The position numbers and the translations under genes were made by a program. A DNA stretch of 64,000 nucleotides from Actinosynnema sp042752395 (GTDB lineage: Bacteria > Actinomycetota > Actinomycetes > Mycobacteriales > Pseudonocardiaceae): the NCBI RefSeq assembly GCF_042752395.1, contig NZ_JBHYXZ010000016.1, forward strand, positions 1 to 64,000, read 5' to 3'. Below the pieces are notes generated by a model. That model made no database searches and was not told the DNA's origin. It saw only the letters and a program-made list of their open reading frames with translations. Numbering within the stretch: position 1 is the first letter of the stretch; each line of letters begins with the position of its first letter. This document shows positions 7,499 through 14,983 of this stretch, in pieces.

Positions 7499-8226
7499 AG
7501 CCGATCGGCGAGGGCGAGGGCGAGGGCGTCGAACGGCGCCGCGCCGCGCATCGTGTTGTCGAAGTACACGTACACGTCGCGTTCGGCCGACCACTCGCGG
7601 AACCGGGCGGCCCAGCGGTCCAGGGCCGGGTCGGAGTACGCGCTGACGTACAGCTCCCGGTCGCCGTGCAGCCGGGCGTAGACGAAGTCCGCGGTCGGCT
7701 CGCGCGGCTCGGGGAAGCGGCCGGCCGACTCGGCGGCGACGAGCGCGACGTTGTGCCGGGAGAGCAGGTCCGCCAGCTCGGGCGTGTCCCAGCTCGGGTG
7801 CCGGATCTCGAGCGCGTGCCGGACCGGCGGGCCGGGCAGCAGGTCGAGGAACCCGGCCAGCCGTTCAAGGCGTGACGGCAGGGTCGGGGGCAGTTGCCAC
7901 AGGACCGGCCCGAGCTTCGGCCCCAGGTCGAGGACGCCGGAGTCGAAGAACTCCTCGACGTCCTTCCCGACGTCCCGTAATCGCTTGAGGTGGGTGATCT
8001 CGCGGTGGCCCTTCACCGCGAACACGAAGCCCTCGGGGGTGCGCTCGAACCACGACTTGTAGTCCGTCGGCTTGCGCAGCCCGTAGAACGACCCGTTGAT
8101 CTCGACCGTGTCGAGCCGCCGGGACAGGAACTGCAGTTCCAGGCGCTGCTGCAACCCGCGCGGGTAGAACCCGCCACGCCACTCGGGATAGCGCCAGCCG
8201 GAGGTGCCGATTCGGATTTCACCCAC
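7492..8226 (-). CDS. DUF72 (YecE-like) TIM-barrel protein, second paralogue
   Basis: About 244 residues with the full DUF72 signature: RIGTSGWRYPEWRGGFYP, TVEINGSFYGLRKP, GFVFAVKGHREITHLKRL, LGPKLGPVLWQLPPTLP, HALEIRHPSW and FVYARLHGD / VYVYFDNTMRGAAP at the end. GTG 8226 is chosen because its protein start (V-G-E-I-R-I-G) aligns with the first residues of the 5733-6581 paralogue. No good Shine-Dalgarno is seen, so the message may be leaderless or start at an upstream TTG near 8283. Molecular function of the family is unknown. Confidence 0.9.
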   Translation of the reverse strand: MGEIRIGTSGWRYPEWRGGFYPRGLQQRLELQFLSRRLDTVEINGSFYGLRKPTDYKSWFERTPEGFVFAVKGHREITHLKRLRDVGKDVEEFFDSGVLDLGPKLGPVLWQLPPTLPSRLERLAGFLDLLPGPPVRHALEIRHPSWDTPELADLLSRHNVALVAAESAGRFPEPREPTADFVYARLHGDRELYVSAYSDPALDRWAARFREWSAERDVYVYFDNTMRGAAPFDALALALADRLG

Positions 8227-8359
8227 GGTGACGATGTTGCCCGTACGGGTGACGGCCCAAACGCGATCACCGGATCGTCGCAACGATCACCGTCCACTCG
8301 GCGCAACGCTGTCCGGCGTTCGGTTGCGGCCCGTTCCCGCCGTCCGCCGAACGGGGCCG

Positions 8360-8812
8360 TCAGAAGCCCGCGCCGTCCAACGCGCCGCTCACCACGCGAT
8401 CCACCCTGGCCTGCTGCGGGTCGCGGGCCAACGCCTCGGTGCACGGGCAGCCGGCCAGGTCGTTGCCGCACAGGTACACGCCGAGCACCCGCAGGCTGCG
8501 GGCCGTCTGCCGCAACCGAGCCGCGCCGCGCAACCGCACCTGCCCGTACACGGCCTTCGCGAGCTGGTACGGCACCCCGGGGCCGAGGTCGACGCACGCC
8601 TGGCTGTCCAACTCCTCCGCCACGTGAGCGATGGGCCGGCACCCGCACGCCTTCGCCGACCGCACGAGCCTCTGGTCCAGCCGCGCCACGAGCCGCTTCG
8701 CCACCTCGTCCCGCCACGCCCGGTCGGTCCGCAGGTAGGCGACCAACTCGTCCACGCGAACCGGATCGGGCCGCGGCCGGCGAGCGCGCGCTCTTCGTCG
8801 TTGTGCCGTCAT
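8360..8812 (-). CDS. Hypothetical Cys-containing protein
   Basis: 150 residues, no family recognised. An Arg-rich N-terminus is followed by a helical body with KACGCRPIAH, a single Cys near QACVDLG, and YLCGNDLAGCPCTEAL near the C-terminus. The CxC and CxNxxxxCxC spacing could bind zinc or an Fe-S cluster, which is inference only. ATG 8812 is used; the Shine-Dalgarno is weak. The gene stands directly downstream of the truncated EspG-like remnant and is not obviously part of any operon. Confidence 0.6.
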   Translation of the reverse strand: MTAQRRRARARRPRPDPVRVDELVAYLRTDRAWRDEVAKRLVARLDQRLVRSAKACGCRPIAHVAEELDSQACVDLGPGVPYQLAKAVYGQVRLRGAARLRQTARSLRVLGVYLCGNDLAGCPCTEALARDPQQARVDRVVSGALDGAGF

Positions 8813-8978
8813 GACACTCAAGATCGGGTGTCGCAAACCCCCGCGACCCACCCTCACCCGGCTGCGCACCGACAGCACTCGCGCGTACCAGTACCTCGGC
8901 CACCGAAAGACACGACCGACCCACCACCACCGTCGCCCCACGCCGACCGGTCGTGTCCGGCGTGGGACGGCGAGCCCG

Positions 8979-9047
8979 TGGGTACCGGCCCAGCCTCAGG
9001 TGATCCCAGCACAGCTCGAACTCCGGCCGGGACAGGGTGAACCTCAC
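8979..9047 (-). pseudogene. 5' remnant of an EspG-like ESX accessory gene
   Basis: GTG at 9047 starts a reading frame whose first 23 codons (VRFTLSRPEFELCWDHL then RLGRYP) match the N-terminal pattern of EspG-family proteins and resemble the intact EspG-like protein at 49564-50277 (ALPLPAFDILWDDL). After codon 23 the similarity stops and the frame runs into the shadow of the next gene. The GTG overlaps the TGA of the preceding fragment (GTGA), the same coupling as in the intact 50 kb locus. Chaperone function is not possible from this stub. Confidence 0.6.
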
Positions 9048-9253
9048 GGGCCGTCGTCCCCGATCACCGGTGGCGCGACCCGTGGCATGGAGTCCTCGCC
9101 CCACAGGTCATCCGGCTCTTCCAGGTAGGGCGCGGCCTTGTGCTCGACGTCGTCCTCGCCCCGACCGCCTTGCGGCGCGCCGGCCATGCCGCCCACCATC
9201 GGAGTGCCCGAAGGGCTGACCGCCGTGACCGGGAGGAACCGTCGTCTCGGCAC
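9044..9253 (-). pseudogene. C-terminal remnant of a WXG/PPE-like ESX protein
   Basis: About 69 residues remain. The tail (GGMAGAPQGGRGEDDVEHK, then AAPYLEE, DLWGED and VAPPVIGDD) has the same Gly-rich then acidic pattern and VAPxxIG ending as the intact protein at 50274-51503 (AEDQEHQTKYL, MVAPETIGE). No N-terminal WXG/PPE body precedes it; the open frame ends at about 9311, inside the 3' end of the DUF262 gene. It is best read as a gene whose body has been lost, with its tail still coupled by GTGA to the EspG stub. Confidence 0.6.
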
Positions 9254-9284
9254 CGGTTGAGCGCCGGTCGAACACCCGGCCGTG

Positions 9285-11270
9285 TCAGTCGACGCTGATC
9301 ACGGGGAAGATCAGTTGCTCACCTTCCCACCGCTCGACCTCCGGCTGCGTGAGAGCCGCGATCGGATGGCTGTCGCCGCGCTCGCGGTCGAGCACCTTGC
9401 GCCACTCCGGCAGGGTGCCGGTGACCACGAACGGCCCGATCGGCACTTCGAGCAGGTCGTCCTGCACCCGGACGGGGGTGCTCTCACCGGCGATGACCAG
9501 GTCGCCGTCCACCCCTGCCTCGGCGGCGGCGACCACGTCCTCCAGGTCGGCGGCGGACATCGTCCCCGACCACGTGCCGCTGTTCGTGCGTGCCCGTGCG
9601 AGCAGGACGTCGTCACCTGCCGTGTTGTCGTACCACTCGAACTCGAGGACAGCGCCGGACAGCGGGTCGGTGGACTCGGACGTCGGGGAGAGCCACGCCG
9701 GCCGGAACCTCTCCAGCAGGTTTGTCATCGCGTCGGCCAGCAGGCGCCGGCGCGCGCTCAGGAACGAGCGGTAGCGGTCCGCGTCCCTCAGGTCTTCGTC
9801 CACGGGGATGAGGTGGGCGGTCAGCTCCTGGTCGCCCAGCGTCGGGAAGTAGTCCCGCGGCGACCTGTGGCTGATCTTCCGGTTGGCCTTGCCGGAGATG
9901 AAGGCGAGGTTGGCCAGGTCGTTGATCTCGCCCTTGCTGTACTTCTCGGGGTGGTTCTTCAGCGTGGCCTGCGGGTGGATGTGGTGGTACTCCAGCGCCT
10001 GGCTGCCCTCGGCCGCCGCCGAGATGCCGATGCTGCCCCACCAGTCCTTGGCCCCCGCTTCCTTGGCGACCAGGAAGCTCAGGAAGAAGTACGGGCTGCC
10101 GACGGTCCGGCCCGCGAGGTCGTCCGGTCCGATCGACACGCCGCCGGTGACGCCCAGGTTGTCCAGCAGTCGGCGCACCGGGTCCTCCGTGCGGGCCGCC
10201 GGGATGTCCTGCCCGAGTCGGGTGTCGGTCGACCCGCTGTACCGGTTGCGGATAGTGGCCGCCAGGAACCAGAAGAGGATGGCGTCGGCCGTGCCGCCGT
10301 CCAGTTGTTCGTCCTCCCGTTCACCGAGCAGGACGATCAGCGGCAGCAGGACGACCATCGACGGCAGCAGCTTGCTGTGCGAGGCGCCGAGGTTGTTCTG
10401 CAGCAAGGGCACGAGGTGCCGGAGCCCGCGCCGCACCGTGGCCCAGCCGCGGTCGAGTTCGTCGTCGGTCGCCGCCACCAGGCGTGCGTGCGACCAGGCG
10501 GACAGACCGCGTCCCAGCACCGCGCCGGTGAGGGCCCTGGTGAGGAACGTGACGTCGATGTCGCCGTAGCCGCGGTCGGCCCAGTGCTTGGCCTCCGCCT
10601 CCAACTTCTGGAGCACACCCGGCCACCGCGCCGACAGGGTGGCGAGTGCCAGGTCCGAGGTCTTCAGCGAGCGGCCCCCGCTGTTCACGCGCACGAAGAT
10701 CTGCGTGACCTCGTCGTAGGGAAAGTCCCGCAGCACCTCCATGTGGAACTTGTGACCGGGGATGGCGGCGAGTTTCTGCAGTCGCTTGCTGATCTCGTTC
10801 GGGGCAATCCCCGGATTGCGCTCGTGCAGTTCACCGACGAGCTGCCACTGGTCGGCCTCGGGCTTGAGGACGTCGTAGACCTTGATCCACCGGGGGTCCT
10901 TGGCCGTGGCCGCGCTCTGGTTCTGGAACTTCTCGGTCTCGACGTTGAAGACGATGGCCGCCTGCGGGTGATCGGTGAAGACCCGGTGCAGCGACGTGAC
11001 GCGCTGTTGGCCGTCCAGGAGGTAGAGCGGCACGACAGCGGCCTTGCCCGCCGGACCGCTGATCGCGGCTTCCCTGGTCTGCGGCGCCTCGTCGGTCTGC
11101 CAGAAGAGCAGGGACCCGGACGGGTAACCGCGGTAGAGCGACTCGACCAGCTTGGCCACCTGGGTCGGCTTCCACACGTAGCCGCGTTGGATCTCCGGCA
11201 GCCTGATCTCACCTTGTTCGATCTGGCTGACGAGGGTCCTGACCTCGCGCTCGGTCTTGTCAACAGGCAT
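9285..11270 (-). CDS. DUF262/HNH-type (GmrSD-like) putative defence nuclease
   Basis: 661 residues. The N-terminal DUF262 domain shows LPEIQRGYVWKP (24-35), LLDGQQRVTSL (84-94, the ParB-like DGQQR nucleotide-binding motif) and FVRVNSGGRSLKTSDL (192-207). The C-terminal half has an HNH/DUF1524-like block: EYHHIHPQA (427-435), then DLANLAFISGKANRKI and SPRDYF. This layout is that of GmrSD type IV enzymes and related anti-phage proteins, in which DUF262 drives NTP-dependent cleavage of modified DNA. A unique C-terminal domain (about 560-661) follows. It is a single gene with no partner restriction or methylase gene nearby. Its place inside a decayed ESX locus suggests acquisition by transfer. 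Confidence 0.85.
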   Translation of the reverse strand: MPVDKTEREVRTLVSQIEQGEIRLPEIQRGYVWKPTQVAKLVESLYRGYPSGSLLFWQTDEAPQTREAAISGPAGKAAVVPLYLLDGQQRVTSLHRVFTDHPQAAIVFNVETEKFQNQSAATAKDPRWIKVYDVLKPEADQWQLVGELHERNPGIAPNEISKRLQKLAAIPGHKFHMEVLRDFPYDEVTQIFVRVNSGGRSLKTSDLALATLSARWPGVLQKLEAEAKHWADRGYGDIDVTFLTRALTGAVLGRGLSAWSHARLVAATDDELDRGWATVRRGLRHLVPLLQNNLGASHSKLLPSMVVLLPLIVLLGEREDEQLDGGTADAILFWFLAATIRNRYSGSTDTRLGQDIPAARTEDPVRRLLDNLGVTGGVSIGPDDLAGRTVGSPYFFLSFLVAKEAGAKDWWGSIGISAAAEGSQALEYHHIHPQATLKNHPEKYSKGEINDLANLAFISGKANRKISHRSPRDYFPTLGDQELTAHLIPVDEDLRDADRYRSFLSARRRLLADAMTNLLERFRPAWLSPTSESTDPLSGAVLEFEWYDNTAGDDVLLARARTNSGTWSGTMSAADLEDVVAAAEAGVDGDLVIAGESTPVRVQDDLLEVPIGPFVVTGTLPEWRKVLDRERGDSHPIAALTQPEVERWEGEQLIFPVISVD

Positions 11271-11360
11271 CCAGGCGGCTCCCGACGTGCGTCTCCGACG
11301 ATGAGGACGTCATCGCCGGACGGTAGTGCACCGTTATCCGGTTGATCACGCCATCCACGA

Positions 11361-11864
11361 TCATCGAGGTGCCGGCAACACGGCACGTCCGGCGACGAAG
11401 AGGATGCCCGCCACCGCCGCCGGAGCGGCCAACAGCAGCAGGTAGGCCCACACCTCGCCGGTGAGCCCGACCGGCCTCGCCCCGTTCCGCGCCGTCATCA
11501 CCAGCAGGAACCAGGACACGGGGACGAACAGCGCCGAACCCACCCAACCACCCGTCAACGCACGCCTGGCCTGCCACACCCGGAAGACGTCGAACTGCTC
11601 GCCCCACGCGGAGGACCGGGCCATCCCGATGCTGATCGAGGACAGGAACGGCCCCATCACGGAGGCGCTTCCCGTGATCCAGACCAAGGCGTTGATCGGG
11701 TGGTAGGCCGTGGGCAGGGCTCGTCCGAACCCCGCGATCGCCGCCACGAGCACCACACAGGCCACCAGACCCGCCGCCGCGAGGACGGCGCACCTGCCGC
11801 GGATCTCTCGCACACGGGCGGCAGGTACCCAGACGTACCGCGGCGGCGGTCCGGGGTGCGTCAC
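11361..11864 (-). CDS. Four-span membrane protein coupled to WXG-like gene
   Basis: 167 residues. GTG 11864 overlaps the TGA of the upstream gene (GTGA), so the true protein starts VTHPGPPPRYVWVPAARVREIRGR. About four hydrophobic segments follow (LAAAGLVACVVLVAAIAGF; INALVWITGSASVMGPFL; SALFVPVSWFLLVMT; VWAYLLLLAAPAAVAGILFVAG). No known family is recognised. Translational coupling makes it a likely partner of the WXG-like membrane protein. It may belong to the ESX accessory locus now interrupted by the DUF262 gene. Confidence 0.72.
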   Translation of the reverse strand: MTHPGPPPRYVWVPAARVREIRGRCAVLAAAGLVACVVLVAAIAGFGRALPTAYHPINALVWITGSASVMGPFLSSISIGMARSSAWGEQFDVFRVWQARRALTGGWVGSALFVPVSWFLLVMTARNGARPVGLTGEVWAYLLLLAAPAAVAGILFVAGRAVLPAPR

Positions 11865-12517
11865 GAGCCCGGTCGCCAGTCGGAGCCGTCCCCGTCGGTG
11901 ACGCTCGCGTCCGCCATGTCCGCGGTGTTCGGCATGGCCCACGTCGTGCCGAGGTCGTGGATCTTCTGCCGGAGTGCGGACTGCTCGGTCTCGATCGTGT
12001 TGACGTGCGACTCCAACGCCATGACCGTCGCGGCGATGACGCCGATCGTCGCGGCCACCGTTCCGACGATGAACGCGATCGCCGCGGGGATGCCCACGAG
12101 CGTGCACGCGGCGACCACCGCGGAGACGATGCCGACGACCAAGCCGGCGAGCGCGAACCCCATCGCCATCCAGAACATGTCGATCGAGTTCGCCAGGTTG
12201 TTCAGGGACGACCGCAGTTGTCCGGCGATGTCCTTCACCGAGTTCAGCCCGGCCGCCTGCGGCGGCACCGTCGCCTGGTAGGCGCGGGCGGCGCGGCCTT
12301 CCCACTCGATCGTGGTGCGGAGCTTGTCCGGCCCGATCGTCTCCGCGATGTCGCCGAGCGCGTTGCCGACCTGCGACACCCACTGCTCGCCGACCTGCTT
12401 GAGGCGGTCGGAGTCACCCGGCTGTTCCCACAGCGGCTTGATCCGGTCCGGGGCGGGTCGAGCGCGCTGATCTTCCTCATCGGCGTCCTCGAAGCCGAAC
12501 CGGTATACGCCGCTCAC
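11861..12517 (-). CDS. WXG100-like protein with hydrophobic C-terminal half
   Basis: 218 residues. The N-terminal half is helical and carries a W-x-G turn (TIEWEGRAARAYQATVPPQ, about residues 70-90) between two amphipathic helices, the layout of WXG100 proteins exported by type VII systems. Residues about 113-163 form long hydrophobic segments (MGFALAGLVVGIVSAVVAAC; IPAAIAFIVGTVAATIGVIA), unusual for an ordinary EsxA/B protein and reminiscent of larger LXG/WXG substrates. A helical tail follows. GTG 12517 is preceded by AAGGAGAG with good spacing. Coupled (GTGA) to the four-span membrane protein. A secreted or membrane-inserting effector is inference; no toxin motif is seen. Confidence 0.72.
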   Translation of the reverse strand: MSGVYRFGFEDADEEDQRARPAPDRIKPLWEQPGDSDRLKQVGEQWVSQVGNALGDIAETIGPDKLRTTIEWEGRAARAYQATVPPQAAGLNSVKDIAGQLRSSLNNLANSIDMFWMAMGFALAGLVVGIVSAVVAACTLVGIPAAIAFIVGTVAATIGVIAATVMALESHVNTIETEQSALRQKIHDLGTTWAMPNTADMADASVTDGDGSDWRPGS

Positions 12518-12823
12518 GTCTCTCCTTGCCTTCAGTGACGACTTGCTCTCTGACCGTAGCGGGTGGGTTCGGTGGCCGCAGGGAGTTGGGGAGATCCGCC
12601 CGCGGCCCGCGAGACGTCGGACTCGCGCGAACGTCAGGCGCTCATGCCTTTCAGCCGGCGGAGCTGGGCGGCCGCGGCGCTCGCACTCGGCCGGCCAGTC
12701 GACGGGGGAGACGTGGCCCCGCTCGCGGGTTGCCGCGTGCAGTCGTCGCCGTCGCGGAGGAGGACCTCGGCGAGGCGGGTGGGGCGGTCGCGGGCGGGTC
12801 GGGCACGGGCTTCCGGGAAAGCA
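12518..12823. other. Intergenic stretch, no convincing gene
   Basis: About 300 bases between the WXG-like gene and the fadJ terminator. Several GC-driven open frames exist on both strands but none has a ribosome binding site or recognisable domain. It should contain the promoter of the WXG-like gene close to 12530; no clear -10/-35 pair was found. Confidence 0.5.
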
Positions 12824-12859
12824 CTGCGCCCCGGCCGTCGCACGACGGCCGGGGCGCAG
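12824..12859 (-). terminator. Terminator of the fadA-fadJ operon
   Basis: A 17-bp perfect inverted repeat (12824-12840 and 12843-12859, GC-rich, starting CTGCGCCCCGGCCGTC) lies 12 bases past the fadJ stop. It has no T-tract, as expected for the genome type. Confidence 0.8.
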
Positions 12860-12871
12860 AGGTCCGGCGGG

Positions 12872-14983
12872 TCAGGCAGGCACGGAGGCGACGCCGGGCG
12901 CCAGGAAGCGCTTGCCCGTCACCTTCTCCGAGATGCCCGAACGGTCCAGGTAGGGGGTGATGCCGCCCAGCCAGAACGGCCAGCCGGCGCCCAGGATCAT
13001 GCACAGGTCGATGTCCTGCGCCTCCGCCACCACGCCCTCGTCGAGCATGATGCGGATCTCCTCGGCCAGCGCCTCCAGCGCCCGCGCGAAGACCTCGTCA
13101 CCGCTCAACGGCTGGTCGCCGAACGACCACAGCGCCTGCACCTCGGGGTCCACGGACTGCTTGCCCGTCGAGTCCCACTGGTACACCGCCGTCTTGCCGG
13201 CCTCCACGAACCGCTTCATGTTCTCCGACACGCCGAAGCGGTCCGGGAAGGCGGCGTGCATGGTCTCGGCCACGTGCAGCGCGACGGCGGGCCCGACGAG
13301 CTGCAGCAGCACGAGCGGCGACATGGGCAGGCCCAGCGGCTCGGTGGCCTTGTCCGCCACCTCGAACGGGGTGCCCTCGTCGATCGACTTGACGACCTCG
13401 CCCATGAACCGGGTCAGCAGCCGGTTCACCACGAACGCGGGCGCGTCCTTCACCAGCACGGACGACTTCTTGAGCTGCTTGCCCACCGCGAACGCGGTCG
13501 CCAGCGTCGCGTCGTCGGTCTTCGCCGCGCGCACGATCTCCAGCAGCGGCATCACGGCGACCGGGTTGAAGAAGTGGAAGCCGACGACCCGCTCGGGGTG
13601 CTTGAGGCCCGACGCCATCTCGGTGATCGACAGCGACGACGTGTTGGTGGCCAGCACCGCCTCGGGCGAGACGAACTCCTCGACCTCGGCGAACACCTGC
13701 TGCTTGACCTTCAGGTCCTCGAACACGGCCTCGATGACGAAGTCCGCGTCCGCGAACGCCGACTTGTCCAGCGACCCGCTCACCAGCGCCTTGAGCCGGT
13801 TCGCCTTGTCCGGCGACACGCGGCCCTTGCCGAGCAGCTTGTCGACCTCGGCGTGCACGTACCCGACGCCCTTGTCCACCCGCGCCTGGTCGATGTCGGT
13901 GAGCACCACCGGCACCTCCAGCCGCCGCGCGAACAGCAGCGCCATCTGCGACGCCATCAGGCCCGCGCCGACGATGCCGACCTTGGTGACCTTGCGCGCC
14001 AGCGACTTGTCCGGCGCGCCCGCCGGCCGCTTGGCCCGCTTCTGCACCAGGTTGAACGAGTACAGCCCGGCCCGCAGCTCGTCGCTCATCACGACGTCCG
14101 CCAGCGCCTCGGTCTCCGCCGCGTACCCGGCGTCGAGGTCGTTGGCGCGCGCCAGCTCCAGCAGCTCCAACGCCTTCAGCGCGCCCGGGGCGGCGCCCTT
14201 GGTCCGGCCCTCGACGATCGCGCGGGCCCGCGCCACGGCGGCGTCCCAGCCCTCGCCCCGGTCGATCTCGCGGCGGGCCGGCACGACGTCGCCGCGCACC
14301 ACGGAGGCCAGCCACAGCAGCGACTGCTCCAGGTAGTCCGCGGAGTCGAACAGCACGTCGGCGATGCCCAGGTCGAGCGCCTGCTTCGGGTTGAGCATCT
14401 TGTTCTGGTTCAACGCGTTCTCGAAGATCACGGTGACCGCGTCGTTCGCGCCGATGAGGTTCGGCAGCAGCTGCGTGCCGCCCCAGCCGGGGAACAGGCC
14501 GAGGAACACCTCGGGCAGCGCGATGGCCGCCGCGTTGGACGCCAGCGTCCGGTAGTGGCACGACAGCGCCAGCTCCAGGCCGCCGCCCATGACCGCGCCG
14601 TTGACGAACGCGAAGGTCGGCACGGTGGAGTCGGTGAACTTGCGGAACACGTCGTGCCCGAGCCGGCCGATCGCCAGGGCCTGCTCGCGCTCCGACGCGC
14701 CCTCCACGGCGGACAGGTCCGCGCCCACGGCGAACACGAACGGCTTGCCGGTGACCGCGATCGCCGCCGGGTTCGCCGCCGCGGCCTCGTCGAACGCGGC
14801 GCCCAGGCTCACCAGCGACTGCGGGCCGAACGTGGACGGCCGGGTGTGGTCGTGGCCGTTGTCGATGGTGATCAGCGCGACCTTGCCCTCGACACCCGGC
14901 ACGGACACGAACCGGGTGCGGGCGTGGGTCACGACCTCGTCGGGGAACAGGGCCTTGGCCTCGTCGGCGGTCAACGCGGTCAC
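12872..14983 (-). CDS. Fatty-acid oxidation multifunctional protein FadJ-like (enoyl-CoA hydratase / 3-hydroxyacyl-CoA dehydrogenase)
   Basis: 703 residues. The N-terminal crotonase domain (about 10-250) retains both catalytic glutamates, in MGGGLELALSCHYR and ALPEVFLGLFPGWGGTQLLP. The central NAD-binding domain starts at VGIVGAGLMASQMALL (about 330), with SSLSITEMA and FHFFNPVAVMPLLEIV (catalytic His), and the C-terminal domains carry DAPAFVVNRLL. It hydrates enoyl-CoA and oxidises 3-hydroxyacyl-CoA in beta-oxidation, handing the product to the upstream thiolase. GTG 14983 overlaps the thiolase stop (GTGA), so both are made together. An in-frame opening continues upstream but is only a shadow of the thiolase gene. 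Confidence 0.95.
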   Translation of the reverse strand: MTALTADEAKALFPDEVVTHARTRFVSVPGVEGKVALITIDNGHDHTRPSTFGPQSLVSLGAAFDEAAAANPAAIAVTGKPFVFAVGADLSAVEGASEREQALAIGRLGHDVFRKFTDSTVPTFAFVNGAVMGGGLELALSCHYRTLASNAAAIALPEVFLGLFPGWGGTQLLPNLIGANDAVTVIFENALNQNKMLNPKQALDLGIADVLFDSADYLEQSLLWLASVVRGDVVPARREIDRGEGWDAAVARARAIVEGRTKGAAPGALKALELLELARANDLDAGYAAETEALADVVMSDELRAGLYSFNLVQKRAKRPAGAPDKSLARKVTKVGIVGAGLMASQMALLFARRLEVPVVLTDIDQARVDKGVGYVHAEVDKLLGKGRVSPDKANRLKALVSGSLDKSAFADADFVIEAVFEDLKVKQQVFAEVEEFVSPEAVLATNTSSLSITEMASGLKHPERVVGFHFFNPVAVMPLLEIVRAAKTDDATLATAFAVGKQLKKSSVLVKDAPAFVVNRLLTRFMGEVVKSIDEGTPFEVADKATEPLGLPMSPLVLLQLVGPAVALHVAETMHAAFPDRFGVSENMKRFVEAGKTAVYQWDSTGKQSVDPEVQALWSFGDQPLSGDEVFARALEALAEEIRIMLDEGVVAEAQDIDLCMILGAGWPFWLGGITPYLDRSGISEKVTGKRFLAPGVASVPA

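Noticed and set aside
12634..12843. 69-codon minus-strand frame in the gap after the WXG-like gene
   Set aside because: No RBS, low-complexity Arg/Ala/Pro composition and overlap with the fadJ terminator.
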